A DNA stretch of 60,422 bases from contig JAKDRW010000006.1 in the NCBI GenBank assembly GCA_030454225.1, positions 1-60,422 on the forward strand, in the 5' to 3' direction. The notes below the pieces were generated by a model. It was not told the origin of the DNA. It saw nothing but the letters and a program-made list of their open reading frames with translations, and did no database searches. The stretch's first letter is position 1, and every line of letters begins with the position of its first letter. The translations under genes and the position numbers were made by a program. This document shows, piece after piece, positions 34,134 to 43,733 of this stretch. The stretch comes from Vreelandella subglaciescola. Its GTDB lineage: Bacteria > Pseudomonadota > Gammaproteobacteria > Pseudomonadales > Halomonadaceae.

Positions 34134-35066
34134 CTACTCCTCGTCACCGCCACCGGGCGCCAGCAGCAGGTTAGGGGCCAGCCGGTGATAGCCCTGCTGG
34201 TCAAGGCGCACATCCAGATCGAGGCTGGCCAGATCGGCGGTTAACGGCTCGCCCTCGGGCGTCTGCTCTAGATACAGCTGCTTTAAATAGGTATGGCACT
34301 CGGGGCAGCCTTCGGCTTTGATGCCGTGCGGCGTCTCTTCAAAGTGCAGGTAATCAAGCTCGCGGGTGCTCAGGCAATGGCTGCACTTGAGGCGTACATA
34401 GTGCCATTCGGCCGCGCATAGCGAGCACACCAGATAGCGCACCCCGTCGATGGGGCGACGATGACGAATCACCCCGGCCACCGGCAGCGAGCCGCAGCAG
34501 GGGCACAGCGCCTGATCTTCACGTTCACGAATCCCTTGCGGGTCAACCTGGCCGAGCCAATAGTGCCAAGCCAGCTGCAGCGCCGCGCCCAAAAACGGCG
34601 CAATGGCCGCGGGCACATCGCCAAAACGCCCGCCCAATAGCGCAATGGCCCAGCGCTTGCGCGTTTCGCTACCGGCTTCGCGCAGGGCGTTAGCCGCCTG
34701 GATAACGGCGTCGGGTAGCGCTGGAACGTCGGCAGTAAAGGCGTCAAGCCAGGCCTCCAGCAGCGTTTGCCAGCCGCCGTTCTGCACCAGCGTATCTACC
34801 GCCAACGGCGGCATATCGTGCTGGTAGGCGGCGTTTAAATGCTCGATGGAGAGCACGGGCAGCTCGGGGGGAGCCTCCAGCACGCGCTGCTGGGCGCAGG
34901 CGACTCTAGCCATCAACAGCAGGTAATCGCCCATCGCGTGGCCCTCGGCCAGCTCGGTGAAGCGTTCAGCCCGGTGGCGGAAAAGCGCTGCCGGCGGCAG
35001 CTGGACAAACGGCGGGGTCATCGCCGAGGCTTCAATCTGCCCCGGTTCCAGAATATTGGAAGACAC
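34134..35066 (-). CDS. fdhE: Formate dehydrogenase accessory protein FdhE
   Basis: A 310-residue cytoplasmic rubredoxin-like protein that helps assemble respiratory formate dehydrogenases. Four CxxC motifs are visible: CPCC, CSLC, CSHC and CPEC, the iron-binding sites of the family. The GTG start at 35066, preceded by AGGAG, gives MSSNILEPG and the usual family length (309 in E. coli). It lies between the fdh operon terminator and selA. Confidence 0.94.
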   Translation of the reverse strand: MSSNILEPGQIEASAMTPPFVQLPPAALFRHRAERFTELAEGHAMGDYLLLMARVACAQQRVLEAPPELPVLSIEHLNAAYQHDMPPLAVDTLVQNGGWQTLLEAWLDAFTADVPALPDAVIQAANALREAGSETRKRWAIALLGGRFGDVPAAIAPFLGAALQLAWHYWLGQVDPQGIREREDQALCPCCGSLPVAGVIRHRRPIDGVRYLVCSLCAAEWHYVRLKCSHCLSTRELDYLHFEETPHGIKAEGCPECHTYLKQLYLEQTPEGEPLTADLASLDLDVRLDQQGYHRLAPNLLLAPGGGDEE

Positions 35067-35096
35067 GGGCGCACTCCTTATTTGGTCAACGACGGC

Positions 35097-35137
35097 AAAA
35101 GCGCCGGCAGCGCTTGTCAGCACGCTACCGGCGCTTT
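35097..35137 (-). terminator. Terminator after the formate dehydrogenase operon
   Basis: AAAGCGCCGG pairs with CCGGCGCTTT around a 20-base apical part that itself contains AGCG/CGCT. Read on the minus strand it ends in GCTTTTGCC. It separates the fdh structural genes from fdhE-selA-selB. Confidence 0.7.
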
Positions 35138-35154
35138 GCGTTACACACCCAGCA

Positions 35155-35224
35155 CCTTTTCAAGTACTGCTTCCCAAGTGCTTATTTTCAAGCACTGGCT
35201 CTCAAGTGCTAGTTCTCAAGTGCT
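35155..35224. repeat. Five tandem copies of a 14-base repeat after the fdh gamma gene
   Basis: On the minus strand, five exact-length units follow one another from 35224 to 35155: AGCACTTGAGAACT, AGCACTTGAGAGCC, AGTGCTTGAAAATA, AGCACTTGGGAAGC and AGTACTTGAAAAGG, with consensus AGYRCTTGRRAA plus two free bases. The array begins three bases after the stop codon of the gamma subunit and precedes the terminator, so it is in the 3' part of the fdh mRNA. Function unknown. Confidence 0.85.
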
Positions 35225-35227
35225 TTG

Positions 35228-35851
35228 CTAGCGCTCTTTCTTGCGTACTTCGTCATACCACAGGCCGTGGTGTTTGCGCGCCCAAGCATGGCTTACCTTG
35301 CCATAAAGCATCGCGCCCACCGAGCCTTTTACCCAGATCGCCGCGTAGATGTGCACGATAATGCTCGAGATCAGCACAAAGGCAGCAAAGGCGTGCAGCA
35401 GGCTGGCAAAGCGGATCAGGCCAACGGCAAACGCGCCGCTGAAATATGCGCGCCAGATCACGATCCCGGTCAACAACAGAACCAGCATGCTGACAATCAG
35501 GGTCCAGAACAACAGCTTCTGGCCGGCGTTGTATTTGCCCACGCGCGGCAAGTCATCCTCGCGATTGGTCACCACATCGCGCCACTGGGCCAGCCACTGC
35601 CGGTCGTGGGCCTTGATCCGGTTACGCCCGGCAAAGCGCCATGCCATTAGCGCAAACAGCAGGCCCATCGCCACCCCGATAAACGGGTGGAGAATACGCG
35701 TCCAGGGGCCGCCGCCGAACAGGTGAGAGAGCCAGAAAAGCGCCGGATGAAACAGCGCCAGCCCCGACAGCGCCGCCAGAATGAACAGCAACGCGACGCC
35801 CCAGTGGCTGGAGCGCTCATTGGCCGTATATCGCTGAATGTCACGTTTCAT
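35228..35851 (-). CDS. fdnI: Formate dehydrogenase gamma subunit (cytochrome b556)
   Basis: A 207-residue inner-membrane diheme cytochrome b that passes electrons from the FdhB subunit to quinone. Four hydrophobic helices and heme-ligand histidines appear in ANERSSHWGVALLFILAALSGL (in part: SSHWGVALLFILAALSGL), RILHPFIGV, LLHAFAAFVLISSIIVHIY (second and third ligands) and the basic C-terminal tail. ATG 35851 is one base from the beta-subunit stop. It belongs to the E. coli FdnI/FdoI family; whether the operon is the Fdn or the Fdo type cannot be told. Confidence 0.94.
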   Translation of the reverse strand: MKRDIQRYTANERSSHWGVALLFILAALSGLALFHPALFWLSHLFGGGPWTRILHPFIGVAMGLLFALMAWRFAGRNRIKAHDRQWLAQWRDVVTNREDDLPRVGKYNAGQKLLFWTLIVSMLVLLLTGIVIWRAYFSGAFAVGLIRFASLLHAFAAFVLISSIIVHIYAAIWVKGSVGAMLYGKVSHAWARKHHGLWYDEVRKKER

Positions 35852-35852
35852 A

Positions 35853-36779
35853 TCACTGCCCTCCTCTATCGGCGTCGTGGTGATCGTCACGCTCATCGAC
35901 CGGCGGCAACACCTCCTCAACGTCATCAGCGTCTTCTTCGGTGCGGTTGGGTCCGACCCGCACGTAGTGGAAGAAGCCGGCCAACGCTGTCGCGCCCATT
36001 GCCAGCATGGCCAACGGCTTGGTCAGCCCTTTCCACGCGCCCACCAGCGGGCTGATACTGGGGTTTTGGGGCAGGCCGCTGTAAAGCCGAGCCTTGTCGG
36101 CGTGGTGCAGCACGTACATGACGTGGGTGCCGCCAACGCCGTCGGGATCATACAGCCCTGCGTTATCAAAGCCGCGCGAACGCAGGTCGGTAATGCGCCC
36201 GTCGGCGTGCTCTTTCATGGCGTCCTTGGAGCCAAACACGATCGCGCCTGTGGGGCAGGTCTTGACGCAGGCCGGCTCGAGCCCCACGTTCACCCGGTCA
36301 GAACACAAGGTGCACTTGTAGGCCTTGTTGTCCTTGTCGGAAATACGCGGCACGTCAAACGGGCAGCCGGTAATGCAATAGCCGCAGCCAATGCAGTCAT
36401 CCTGATTGAAATCGACGATACCGTTGGCGTACTGGATAATTGCCCCGGGACTCGGGCACGCCTCCAGGCACCCGGGCTCGGCACAGTGCATGCAGCCGTC
36501 CTTGCGGATCAGCCATTCCAGATCGCCTTCGGCGTTTTCGTGCTCAGCAAAGCGCATCACCGTCCATGAGTCGGCCGACAGATCGTCGGGGTTGTCGTAC
36601 ACCCCGACGGTGCTGCCGATCTCGTCGCGGACTTCGTTCCATTCCATGCACGCCACCTGACACGCCTTGCAGCCAATACACAGCGAGGTGTCGATCAGCT
36701 TGGCCACGTCCTCTTGCTGGCGTACCGACGGGCTTGGCGTGGTGGTGGCTGAGCGTGCGATAACGTCTTGAGTCGCCAT
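35853..36779 (-). CDS. fdnH: Formate dehydrogenase beta subunit (iron-sulfur)
   Basis: A 308-residue periplasm-facing protein with four [4Fe-4S] clusters bound by cysteine groups: [44 protein letters not shown] and [21 protein letters not shown]. One C-terminal membrane helix (around [17 protein letters not shown]) anchors it. It lies one base from the alpha-subunit stop and one base from the gamma start, a tight operon. Confidence 0.96.
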   Translation of the reverse strand: MATQDVIARSATTTPSPSVRQQEDVAKLIDTSLCIGCKACQVACMEWNEVRDEIGSTVGVYDNPDDLSADSWTVMRFAEHENAEGDLEWLIRKDGCMHCAEPGCLEACPSPGAIIQYANGIVDFNQDDCIGCGYCITGCPFDVPRISDKDNKAYKCTLCSDRVNVGLEPACVKTCPTGAIVFGSKDAMKEHADGRITDLRSRGFDNAGLYDPDGVGGTHVMYVLHHADKARLYSGLPQNPSISPLVGAWKGLTKPLAMLAMGATALAGFFHYVRVGPNRTEEDADDVEEVLPPVDERDDHHDADRGGQ

Positions 36780-36780
36780 A

Positions 36781-39700
36781 TCAAACCCTCTCCACGTTCA
36801 CCAGAAACGACTTGAATTCCGGCGTCTGGGTATTCCCGTCGCCCACGAAGGGGGTCAGGGTGTTGGTGACATAGCCGTTCTTGGCCAGCCCCACATAGCC
36901 CCAGTGCAGCGGAATGCCAACGTGGTGTACCGTTTTGCCGTCAACCTGCAGCGGCTTGAGGCGCTTGGTAACCACCGCCACCGCTTCGATATAGCCGCGG
37001 TTAGACGACACCCGCACCCGGTCACCGGCCTTGATCCCCAGCTCATTGCCCATGGCCTCGCCGATCTCCACAAACTGCTGGGGCTGCAAAATCGCATTGA
37101 TCCGGCAGTGCTTGGTCCAGAAGTGGAAATGCTCGGTCAGCCGGTAGGTGGTCGCCGCGTGCGGGAACTCGTCGGCGTCGCCAAACAGCTCCATGTCGTT
37201 GCGGAACACGCGCGCCGCCGGGTTGCTGGTCACTTCCGGCTTGTCCGGGTGCAGCGGGTTGCGCCCGATGGGCGTTTCAAACGGCTCGTAGTGCTCGGGG
37301 AATGGTCCTTCGACCAGGTTATCCCGGGCAAAAAAGCGCGCCACGCCCTCGGGGTTCATGATGAACGGGCTCATGCCGTCATCCGGTGCCGAGCCGGCGT
37401 CAAAGTCCGGCACGTCGGTGCCCGTCCATTTGCTGCCGTCCCACCACACCAGCCGCTTATCCTTGCTATCCCACGGCTGTCCGGCGGGGTCCGCCGAGGC
37501 GCGGTTATAGAGGATCCGGCGGTTGGCCGGCCACGACCACGCCCAGCCCAACGTTTGCCCCATGTTATAGGGGTCGGCGTTGTCGCGCCGCGCCATCTGG
37601 TTGCCCTCGGGCGTCCACGAGCCGCAGAACAGCCAGCAGCCGCTCGCCGTCGAGCCGTCGTCGCGCAGCTGGCTAAAGCCCGATAGCTGCTCGCCTTTGC
37701 GCACCTGAAGCTCACCGCTGTCGTCGTCGCGCAAGTCGCTCAGCGCTTTACCGTTGAACTCCTTGGCAATTTCCTCCGGCGCCGGCTCATCGGGGCGCTG
37801 ATACGACCAGTCCAGATTGAGGATCGGCTCGGGGAAGGCCCCGCCTTCGCGCTGATAAAGGTTACGCAGACGGTGGAACAGCCCGCCCATGATGGCGATA
37901 TCCGGCCGCGCTTCGCCCGGCGGCTCGCCACCCTTCCAATGCCACTGCAGCCAGCGGCCGCTGTTGACCAGCGAGCCGTCTTCTTCGGCAAAGCAGGTGG
38001 TTGGCAGACGAAATACTGTGGTCTGGATATTGGCGGTATCGACGTCGTTGTACTCATCGATGTTTTTCCAGAACTCCGAGGTCTCGGTCATCAACGGATC
38101 CATCACCACCAGATACTTCAGCCGTGACAGGCCCGCGCTGATCTTGGCCTTGTTGGGGAAAGAGGCAATGGGGTTGAACCCCTGGCAGAAATAGCCGTTA
38201 ACCTTGCCCTCATACATCATGTCGAAGTACTTGAGCACGTCATAAAGCGGCTCGTCGAGCTTGGGCAGCCAGTCGTAGCCCCAGTTGTTATCGGCGCTAA
38301 CGGCGTCGCCGTACCAGGATTTCATCAGGCTGACGTGAAAGCGCTCGTAGTGCTGCCAGTAGGACATCTGTCCGGGGCGCAGCGCCTGCGGGGCACGCTT
38401 GGCGATGTAATCCGCGTAGCTTTGCTCTTCGTCCCGCGGCAGGGTCAGATAGCCCGGCAGCAGATTGGAGAGCAGCCCCAGATCGGTCAGCCCCTGGATA
38501 TTGGAGTGGCCACGCAGCGCGTTGACCCCGCCCCCCGGCATGCCGATATTGCCCAGCAAAAGCTGCAGCATGGCGCCGGCGCGGATCATCTGCGAACCCA
38601 CCGAATGCTGGGTCCAGCCAAGCGCGTAGAGAATGGTCATGGTTTTGCCGGGTACCGAGGTCTCGGCAATGGTGTCCCAGACTTCCATCATGCGTTTGAG
38701 CGGCGTGCCGCAAATACTACTGACCATCTCGGGCGTGTAGCGGCTGTAATGCGTTTTCATCAGCTGATACACGCAGCGCGGGTGCTCAAGGGTCATGTCC
38801 ACGCGGGCATAACCGTTGTCGTCGAGCTCATAGTCCCAGGCACTTTTATCGGGATAGCTGCGCGACTCGGCGTCATAGTCGTTAAACAGGCCGTCCTTAA
38901 AGGTATAGCCACGCTTAACGATAAACGGCATATCGGTGTAGTTGCGCACGTATTCGTGCTGAATACGGCCATTTTTCAGCAGATAGTGAATTAACCCGCC
39001 AAGAAAAGCGATATCCGTGCCGGTACGGATCGGCGCGTAGGTATCAGCAACCGAAGCGGTACGGGTAAAGCGCGGATCAACCACCAGCAGCTTGGCCTGG
39101 TTATGCGCCTTGGCTTCGGTCACCCACTTGAAGCCGCAGGGGTGCGCTTCGGCGGCGTTGCCGCCCATGACCAACACCAGGTTGGCGTTTTTGATGTCGC
39201 ACCAGTGGTTTGTCATGGCACCACGGCCAAACGTCGGGGCAAGACCTGCCACCGTCGGGCCGTGTCAAACGCGGGCTTGGTTATCGAAGCCTAAAATACC
39301 CAGCGAGCGCACCACTTTATGCGTCATGTAACCGGCTTCGTTAGACGAAGCCGAGGCGGCGAGAAAACCGGTGGAAAGCCAGCGGTTGACGGTATCGCCG
39401 CTTTCGTTTTTTTCGATGAAGTTGGCGTCGCGGTCGTCTTTGACCAGCCGCGCAATGCGCCCAAACGCTTCATCCCAGCTGATGCGCGTCCACTCGTTGC
39501 TGCCCGGTTCGCGCACCTGCGGGTAGTGCAAGCGGTTAGGGCTTTGAATAAAGTCAACAAGCCCGGCGCCCTTGGGGCAAAGCGTGCCGCGGTTGACGGG
39601 ATGATCGGCATCGCCCTCGACGTGAAAAATGTCCTGACTGACATTTTTACCGCCGCTGCCGCGGCTATACAAAATAATGCCGCAGCCTACCGAGCAGTAG

Positions 39701-39855
39701 GGGCATGTATTACGCGCTTCTTTAGTGTTGGCCAGTTTGAAATGGCGGATGGTCTCGGCGTAAGCCGGCTCCGGGGCCATTCCCAGTGCGGCGAGACTCG
39801 ACGCCCCGATCCCCGCACCGCAAAACTTGAAAAACTGCCGACGGTTCATTTCCAT
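36781..39855 (-). CDS. fdnG: Formate dehydrogenase alpha subunit, selenocysteine-containing
   Basis: A periplasmic molybdopterin enzyme of about 1024 residues (E. coli FdnG 1015) oxidising formate to CO2. It begins with a Tat signal ([12 protein letters not shown]) and a [4Fe-4S] site CPYCSVGC. The in-frame TGA at 39265-39267 encodes selenocysteine, about residue 197, in the context DNQARV[18 protein letters not shown], which matches E. coli FdnG on both sides; a SECIS hairpin follows. A conventional reading would split the gene in two. ATG 39855 has GAGGAGA upstream. The three subunits are cotranscribed with tight spacing, and selA, selB, selC and fdhE lie downstream. Confidence 0.97.
39228..39267 (-). 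promoter_or_regulatory. Bacterial SECIS element with its UGA codon
   Basis: The UGA (39267-39265) is followed by a stem-loop whose apex is GGCA-GGUCU-UGCC (39250-39238 on the minus strand), with the GGUCU loop and a bulged U below it. These are the features that SelB recognises in E. coli fdhF and fdnG. Confidence 0.88.
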
Positions 39856-39926
39856 CACGGCTTCTCCTCTCGCGACTCGCGCCGACGTAGCACGCGGACG
39901 TCTTATCGTTAGCTTGCCCGGTTATT

Positions 39927-39940
39927 TTAGCAGCTGCTAA
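39927..39940. promoter_or_regulatory. Palindrome upstream of the formate dehydrogenase operon
   Basis: TTAGCAGCTGCTAA is a perfect 14-base inverted repeat about 75 bases before the fdnG start codon and 145 bases before modA. It does not fit FNR, NarL or ModE consensus; it may be an operator of an unknown regulator. Confidence 0.45.
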
Positions 39941-40045
39941 CCCTTCCAACATGACAGTTTATGCCCACCTTACTATCCATTCGTCTAAGGTTGCGTAGTT
40001 TTACCCGCGTCGATCGTTGCAACCTGCTGAGCGGCATTATAATCT

Positions 40046-40069
40046 CGCTATATACACTCCTACATAACG
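40046..40069. promoter_or_regulatory. ModE-binding site upstream of modA
   Basis: CGCTATATA, six bases, TACATAACG fits the molybdate-dependent ModE operator (CGNTATATA-N6-TACATAACG-like) almost exactly as in E. coli modA. It lies 15 bases before the modA ATG, and overlaps TATAAT-like sequence, so ModE with molybdate would repress modABC and, if cotranscribed, modE. Confidence 0.88.
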
Positions 40070-40084
40070 GTTTTATTCCCCCCC

Positions 40085-40900
40085 ATGCTCAAAACTGCTT
40101 CGACTGCGGCTCCCGCTTGGCCGCTGCGCCTGACGATTACCCTTGCCGCACTAGGTGCCGCTGGCCTGACGCACGCCGATACGCTGCACGTCGCCGCGGC
40201 CGCCTCGATGACCGACGCCATGAACGAGGCCATCGCCGCCTATACCGCCGAACACGACGACGTCGAGATCGTGCCGGTGTACGCCTCTTCCTCGACGCTT
40301 GCCCGCCAGATCGCCAACGGCTCGCCGGCCGAGGTGTTCATTTCTGCCAACCAGAAGTGGATGGACTGGCTGGACGACGAAGGCGTAAGCGTTCAACAGC
40401 GCGTGGACCTGTTGCAAAATAGCCTGGCGCTAGTGGCTCCCGCCGATGAAGCCGAGGGCGACTTTACCCCCGGTGAAAGCGGCGAGCTTACAAGCCTGCT
40501 GGATGACGGCGAGCGGCTGGCCGTGGGCGACCCCGACCACGTGCCCGCGGGCATCTACGCCAGGCAGGCATTTGAAGCCCTTGGCGAGTGGGACGCCCTT
40601 GAACCCCGCCTGGCGCGGGCAAGCGATGTGCGCAGCGCTCTTGCGCTGGTCGAGCGTGGCGAAACGCCGGCGGGCGTGGTCTACCAGACCGATGCCCGCG
40701 CCAGCAACGGCGTCACCACCCTGGGGCTGTTTCCGCTCGACACCCACGACCCCATCGTTTATCCGGCCGCGCTGATCGACGCCGAGGGCAACGATGAAGC
40801 CGCGGCCTTCCGTGCCTGGCTTGAAGGCGAAGCGGCCACGGCCATTTTTGAAGATCACGGCTTCTCCTCGGCGCTGGATCACCCGGCGCACGCTCAATAG
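40085..40900 (+). CDS. modA: Molybdate ABC transporter, periplasmic binding protein
   Basis: A 271-residue secreted protein that binds molybdate. A signal peptide (about residues 1-31, cleaved after THA) precedes LHVAAAASMTDAMNE, followed by PVYASSSTLARQIANGSPAEVF (in part: SSSTLARQIANGSPAEVF), whose serines bind the oxyanion, and the family motif GDPDHVPAGIYARQAFEALG. It leads modABC-modE and is divergent from the formate dehydrogenase operon that needs molybdenum. Confidence 0.96.
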   Translation: MLKTASTAAPAWPLRLTITLAALGAAGLTHADTLHVAAAASMTDAMNEAIAAYTAEHDDVEIVPVYASSSTLARQIANGSPAEVFISANQKWMDWLDDEGVSVQQRVDLLQNSLALVAPADEAEGDFTPGESGELTSLLDDGERLAVGDPDHVPAGIYARQAFEALGEWDALEPRLARASDVRSALALVERGETPAGVVYQTDARASNGVTTLGLFPLDTHDPIVYPAALIDAEGNDEAAAFRAWLEGEAATAIFEDHGFSSALDHPAHAQ

Positions 40901-40911
40901 AGGCAAGCCCT

Positions 40912-41622
40912 ATGCTGTCAGCGGCGGAATGGGACGCCATCCAGCTCAGCCTGCGCATTGCGCTAAGCGCGGTGGGCTGGATTTTGCTTCCCGGCATTGC
41001 CGTGGCCTGGCTTTTGGCCCGGCGCGAGTTTCCCGGCAAGGCACTGCTCGACGGCGTGGTCCACCTGCCGCTGGTGCTGCCGCCGGTGGTGATCGGCTAT
41101 CTGCTGCTGGTCTCCATGGGCCGGCGCGGCGTTATCGGCCAGTGGCTTTACGACGTAGCCGGCATCGCCCTGCCGTTTACCTGGCAGGGGGCCGCCGTGG
41201 CCAGCGGCGTGATGGCATTCCCGCTGTTTGTGCGCGCGGTGCGTCTCTCGCTCGAGGCGGTGGACCCCAAGCTTGAGGCCGCCGCCTACACCCTGGGCGC
41301 CAGCCGCTGGCGGATTTTTCTCACCGTTACCCTGCCCCTTTCGCTGCCCGGGCTAGTGACCGGCACCATGCTGGCCTTTGCCCGGGCGCTGTCGGAGTTT
41401 GGCGCCACCATCACCTTTGCCTCCAACATCCCCGGCGAAACCCGCACCCTGCCGCTGGCGCTGTACAGCCTGATTCAGACCCCCGGGCAAGAGGCCGCCG
41501 CCGCGCGGCTGTGCGTGATTTCGGTGATTATCGCCATGATCTCGCTGGTCGCCTCCGAGTGGCTTGCGCGCAACGCCCGTAGGCGCATGAGCGAACGCGA
41601 CGGCAAGGGAGCAGCGGCATGA
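40912..41622 (+). CDS. modB: Molybdate ABC transporter, permease
   Basis: A 236-residue inner-membrane permease with five or six helices. It has the LPLVLPPVVIGYLLL segment and the ABC-permease EAA loop EAAAYTLGASRWRIFLTVTLPLS (in part: AAYTLGASRWRIFLTVTLPL), then ALSEFGATITFASNIPGETRT, characteristic of ModB. Its stop overlaps the modC ATG (ATGA). Confidence 0.95.
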   Translation: MLSAAEWDAIQLSLRIALSAVGWILLPGIAVAWLLARREFPGKALLDGVVHLPLVLPPVVIGYLLLVSMGRRGVIGQWLYDVAGIALPFTWQGAAVASGVMAFPLFVRAVRLSLEAVDPKLEAAAYTLGASRWRIFLTVTLPLSLPGLVTGTMLAFARALSEFGATITFASNIPGETRTLPLALYSLIQTPGQEAAAARLCVISVIIAMISLVASEWLARNARRRMSERDGKGAAA

Positions 41623-42734
41623 AAACCCCAGACCTGGCAAGCGGGACAAGCCTGGCTATCGACGTAAAAAAGCGCCTGGGGCGCTTTGCGCTGGACGCCG
41701 ACATTAGCCTGCCGGCACAGGGCGTCAGCGCGCTGTTCGGCGCCTCGGGCAGCGGCAAGACCAGCCTGCTGCGGCTGATCGCCGGGCTCGACAGGCCCGA
41801 CGCCGGGCGCATTGCCTTGGGCGAACGCACGCTTGCAAACGTCGAGAACAAGACCTTTGTGCCGCCCAACCGGCGGCGTATCGGCGTGGTGTTTCAGGAG
41901 CCTCGGCTGTTCCCCCACTACCGGGTGCGCAAAAACCTCGCCTACGGCATGCCGGCCTCCGCACGCCCGCGGTTTGACACCGTCGTTGGGCTGCTGGGCA
42001 TCAAGCCTCTGCTGGAGCGTATGCCCGGCACGCTCTCCGGCGGCGAGGCCCAGCGGGTTTCCATCGGCCGGGCCTTATTGACCGACCCGGAGCTTCTGCT
42101 GATGGACGAGCCGCTGTCCGGGCTCGACGGCGCGCGCAAACGCGAGCTTCTGCAGTTTATCCGGCGGCTGGTGGATGAGATCAACATCCCCGTGGTTTAC
42201 GTGAGCCACGACCCGGCGGAAATCACCGCCATTGCCGACCACCTGACGGTGCTGGAAAACGGCCGCATACTGGCAAGCGATACGCTGGAAAACGTGCTGC
42301 TGCGGGTAGACCTCACCGAGCAGCTGGGCGGCTTTGACGCCGCCTCGACGCTTAGCGCACGCGTCACCGGCCACGACGCCGACTACGGCCTGACCGAGCT
42401 TGCCGTGGACGGCGAGCGCCGCCTGAGCGTACCGCTTTATGATGCGCCGGTAGGCACCCGCCTGCGCATACGCATCCCCGCCCGGGACGTGGCGCTGGCG
42501 GTAAAGCCCCCCGAGGGCACCAGCTACCGCAACCGCCTGGCCGCCCGCATCGAGGCGCTAATCCCGCTGCCCGGCGACAACACCGCGCTAGAAGCGGTAT
42601 TGTCCCTTGGCGATCAGCGCCTGCGCGCCCGGCTGACGCGCAAGTCACGCGACGACATGGCGCTGGCCGAAGGCCAAAGCGTCACCGCGTTGATTAGAAG
42701 CGTGGCGTTTGATACCCGCTGGCACCGGGATTGA
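41619..42734 (+). CDS. modC: Molybdate ABC transporter, ATP-binding protein
   Basis: A 371-residue ATPase. Walker A is GASGSGKTS, the Q-loop VVFQEPRLFPHY, the signature LSGGEAQRVSIGRAL, Walker B LLLMDEPLSGLD and the H-loop YVSHD. A C-terminal Mop/TOBE domain that can sense molybdate covers roughly residues 290-370. It is coupled to modB. Confidence 0.95.
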   Translation: MKTPDLASGTSLAIDVKKRLGRFALDADISLPAQGVSALFGASGSGKTSLLRLIAGLDRPDAGRIALGERTLANVENKTFVPPNRRRIGVVFQEPRLFPHYRVRKNLAYGMPASARPRFDTVVGLLGIKPLLERMPGTLSGGEAQRVSIGRALLTDPELLLMDEPLSGLDGARKRELLQFIRRLVDEINIPVVYVSHDPAEITAIADHLTVLENGRILASDTLENVLLRVDLTEQLGGFDAASTLSARVTGHDADYGLTELAVDGERRLSVPLYDAPVGTRLRIRIPARDVALAVKPPEGTSYRNRLAARIEALIPLPGDNTALEAVLSLGDQRLRARLTRKSRDDMALAEGQSVTALIRSVAFDTRWHRD

Positions 42735-42783
42735 CGCCCGCCTCAGCCTATCCATCACACCGCATCCGCCTCGGGAGCCCGCC

Positions 42784-43608
42784 ATGGCCAACACGCCCCA
42801 CCCAGACACCGCCGCGCCGCTGACCCTTGAAGGCCAGCTGTGGCTTACCGCCGGCGAACAGCGCTTCGCCAGCCACGGGCGCATACAGCTGCTGGCCGCC
42901 ATCGCCGAGACCGGTTCGATTTCCGCCGCCGCCCGGGCAATCTCCATGAGCTACAAGGCCGCCTGGGACGCCGTGGACCAGATGAACAATCTCGCAGACG
43001 AGGCGCTGGTCACCAGAAGCGCCGGCGGCAAGGGCGGCGGCACCACACAGCTAACGCCCGCCGGCCTGCGGCTGATCGAGCATTTTCACACCCTGGAAGC
43101 CCTGCATCAGGACTTCGTCAAGCGGCTCAACCAAGAGGCCGACGGTCTCAGCCAGAGCCTGCCACTATTAAGGAAACTCACTATGAAAAGCAGCGCTCGC
43201 AACCAGTTTAGCGGCGTCGTGTCTGCCGTTCGCCAAGGGTCGGTTAACGATGAAATCGAGCTGACGCTTCCCGGCGGACAGCACATTGCCGCCATTATCA
43301 CCCGCGAAAGCGCCGAGTCGCTCGGGCTTGCCCAGGGCAGCGAAGCGTTTGCGCTGATCAAGGCCTCCAGCGTGATTATCGCCGTGGACACCGACGGCGC
43401 CAACGTCTCCGCGCGCAACTGCCTCACCGGCACTGTCGAGCGGCTGGTACCCGGGGCCGTCAACAGCGAAGTGGTGCTTGCGCTTGACGGCGGCGAGCGC
43501 CTGGCGGCGATTATCACCAATTCAAGCGTCGAGCATCTGGGACTTGCCCAGGGCATGCCGGCGAGCGCGCTGTTCAAGGCCTCCAGCGTGATTGTGGGGA
43601 CGCACTAA
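42784..43608 (+). CDS. modE: Molybdate-responsive regulator ModE
   Basis: A 274-residue regulator. The N-terminal LysR-like winged helix includes LLAAIAETGSISAAARAISMSYKAAWDAVDQMNN (in part: ETGSISAAARAISMSYKAAW), followed by two Mop-type molybdate domains, each beginning RNxxxG-V and ending LGLAQG-ALIKASSVI. ATG 42784 fits the homology; upstream codons overlap nothing conserved. It is the last gene of the mod operon, and the ModE box at 40046-40069 indicates autoregulation. Confidence 0.93.
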   Translation: MANTPHPDTAAPLTLEGQLWLTAGEQRFASHGRIQLLAAIAETGSISAAARAISMSYKAAWDAVDQMNNLADEALVTRSAGGKGGGTTQLTPAGLRLIEHFHTLEALHQDFVKRLNQEADGLSQSLPLLRKLTMKSSARNQFSGVVSAVRQGSVNDEIELTLPGGQHIAAIITRESAESLGLAQGSEAFALIKASSVIIAVDTDGANVSARNCLTGTVERLVPGAVNSEVVLALDGGERLAAIITNSSVEHLGLAQGMPASALFKASSVIVGTH

Positions 43609-43635
43609 GCGGATAAAACACGGTGGCCGGGGGTG

Positions 43636-43654
43636 AATAATATTGAATATCATT
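43636..43654. promoter_or_regulatory. Possible Fur box upstream of the imelysin operon
   Basis: The 19 bases AATAATATTGAATATCATT match the Fur consensus at about 12 positions, lying 80 bases before the first imelysin gene in an AT-rich patch. The match is moderate; the role of the downstream genes in iron uptake makes it plausible. Confidence 0.5.
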
Positions 43655-43733
43655 TCCCCGTTGTTGTAACGTACGTTCCTCAACGGCGCTATTGTCCTGG
43701 CGTCATTTCTTCGCCTGCCCCCAAGGAACCCGC

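Noticed and set aside
35155-35224. The 14-base repeats as a small CRISPR array
   Set aside because: The units are directly adjacent with no spacers, are far shorter than CRISPR repeats, and no cas gene is in the window.
39253-39267. Formate dehydrogenase alpha as a pseudogene with a premature stop
   Set aside because: The TGA is in the exact selenocysteine context, followed by a SECIS hairpin, and the selenocysteine machinery is present.
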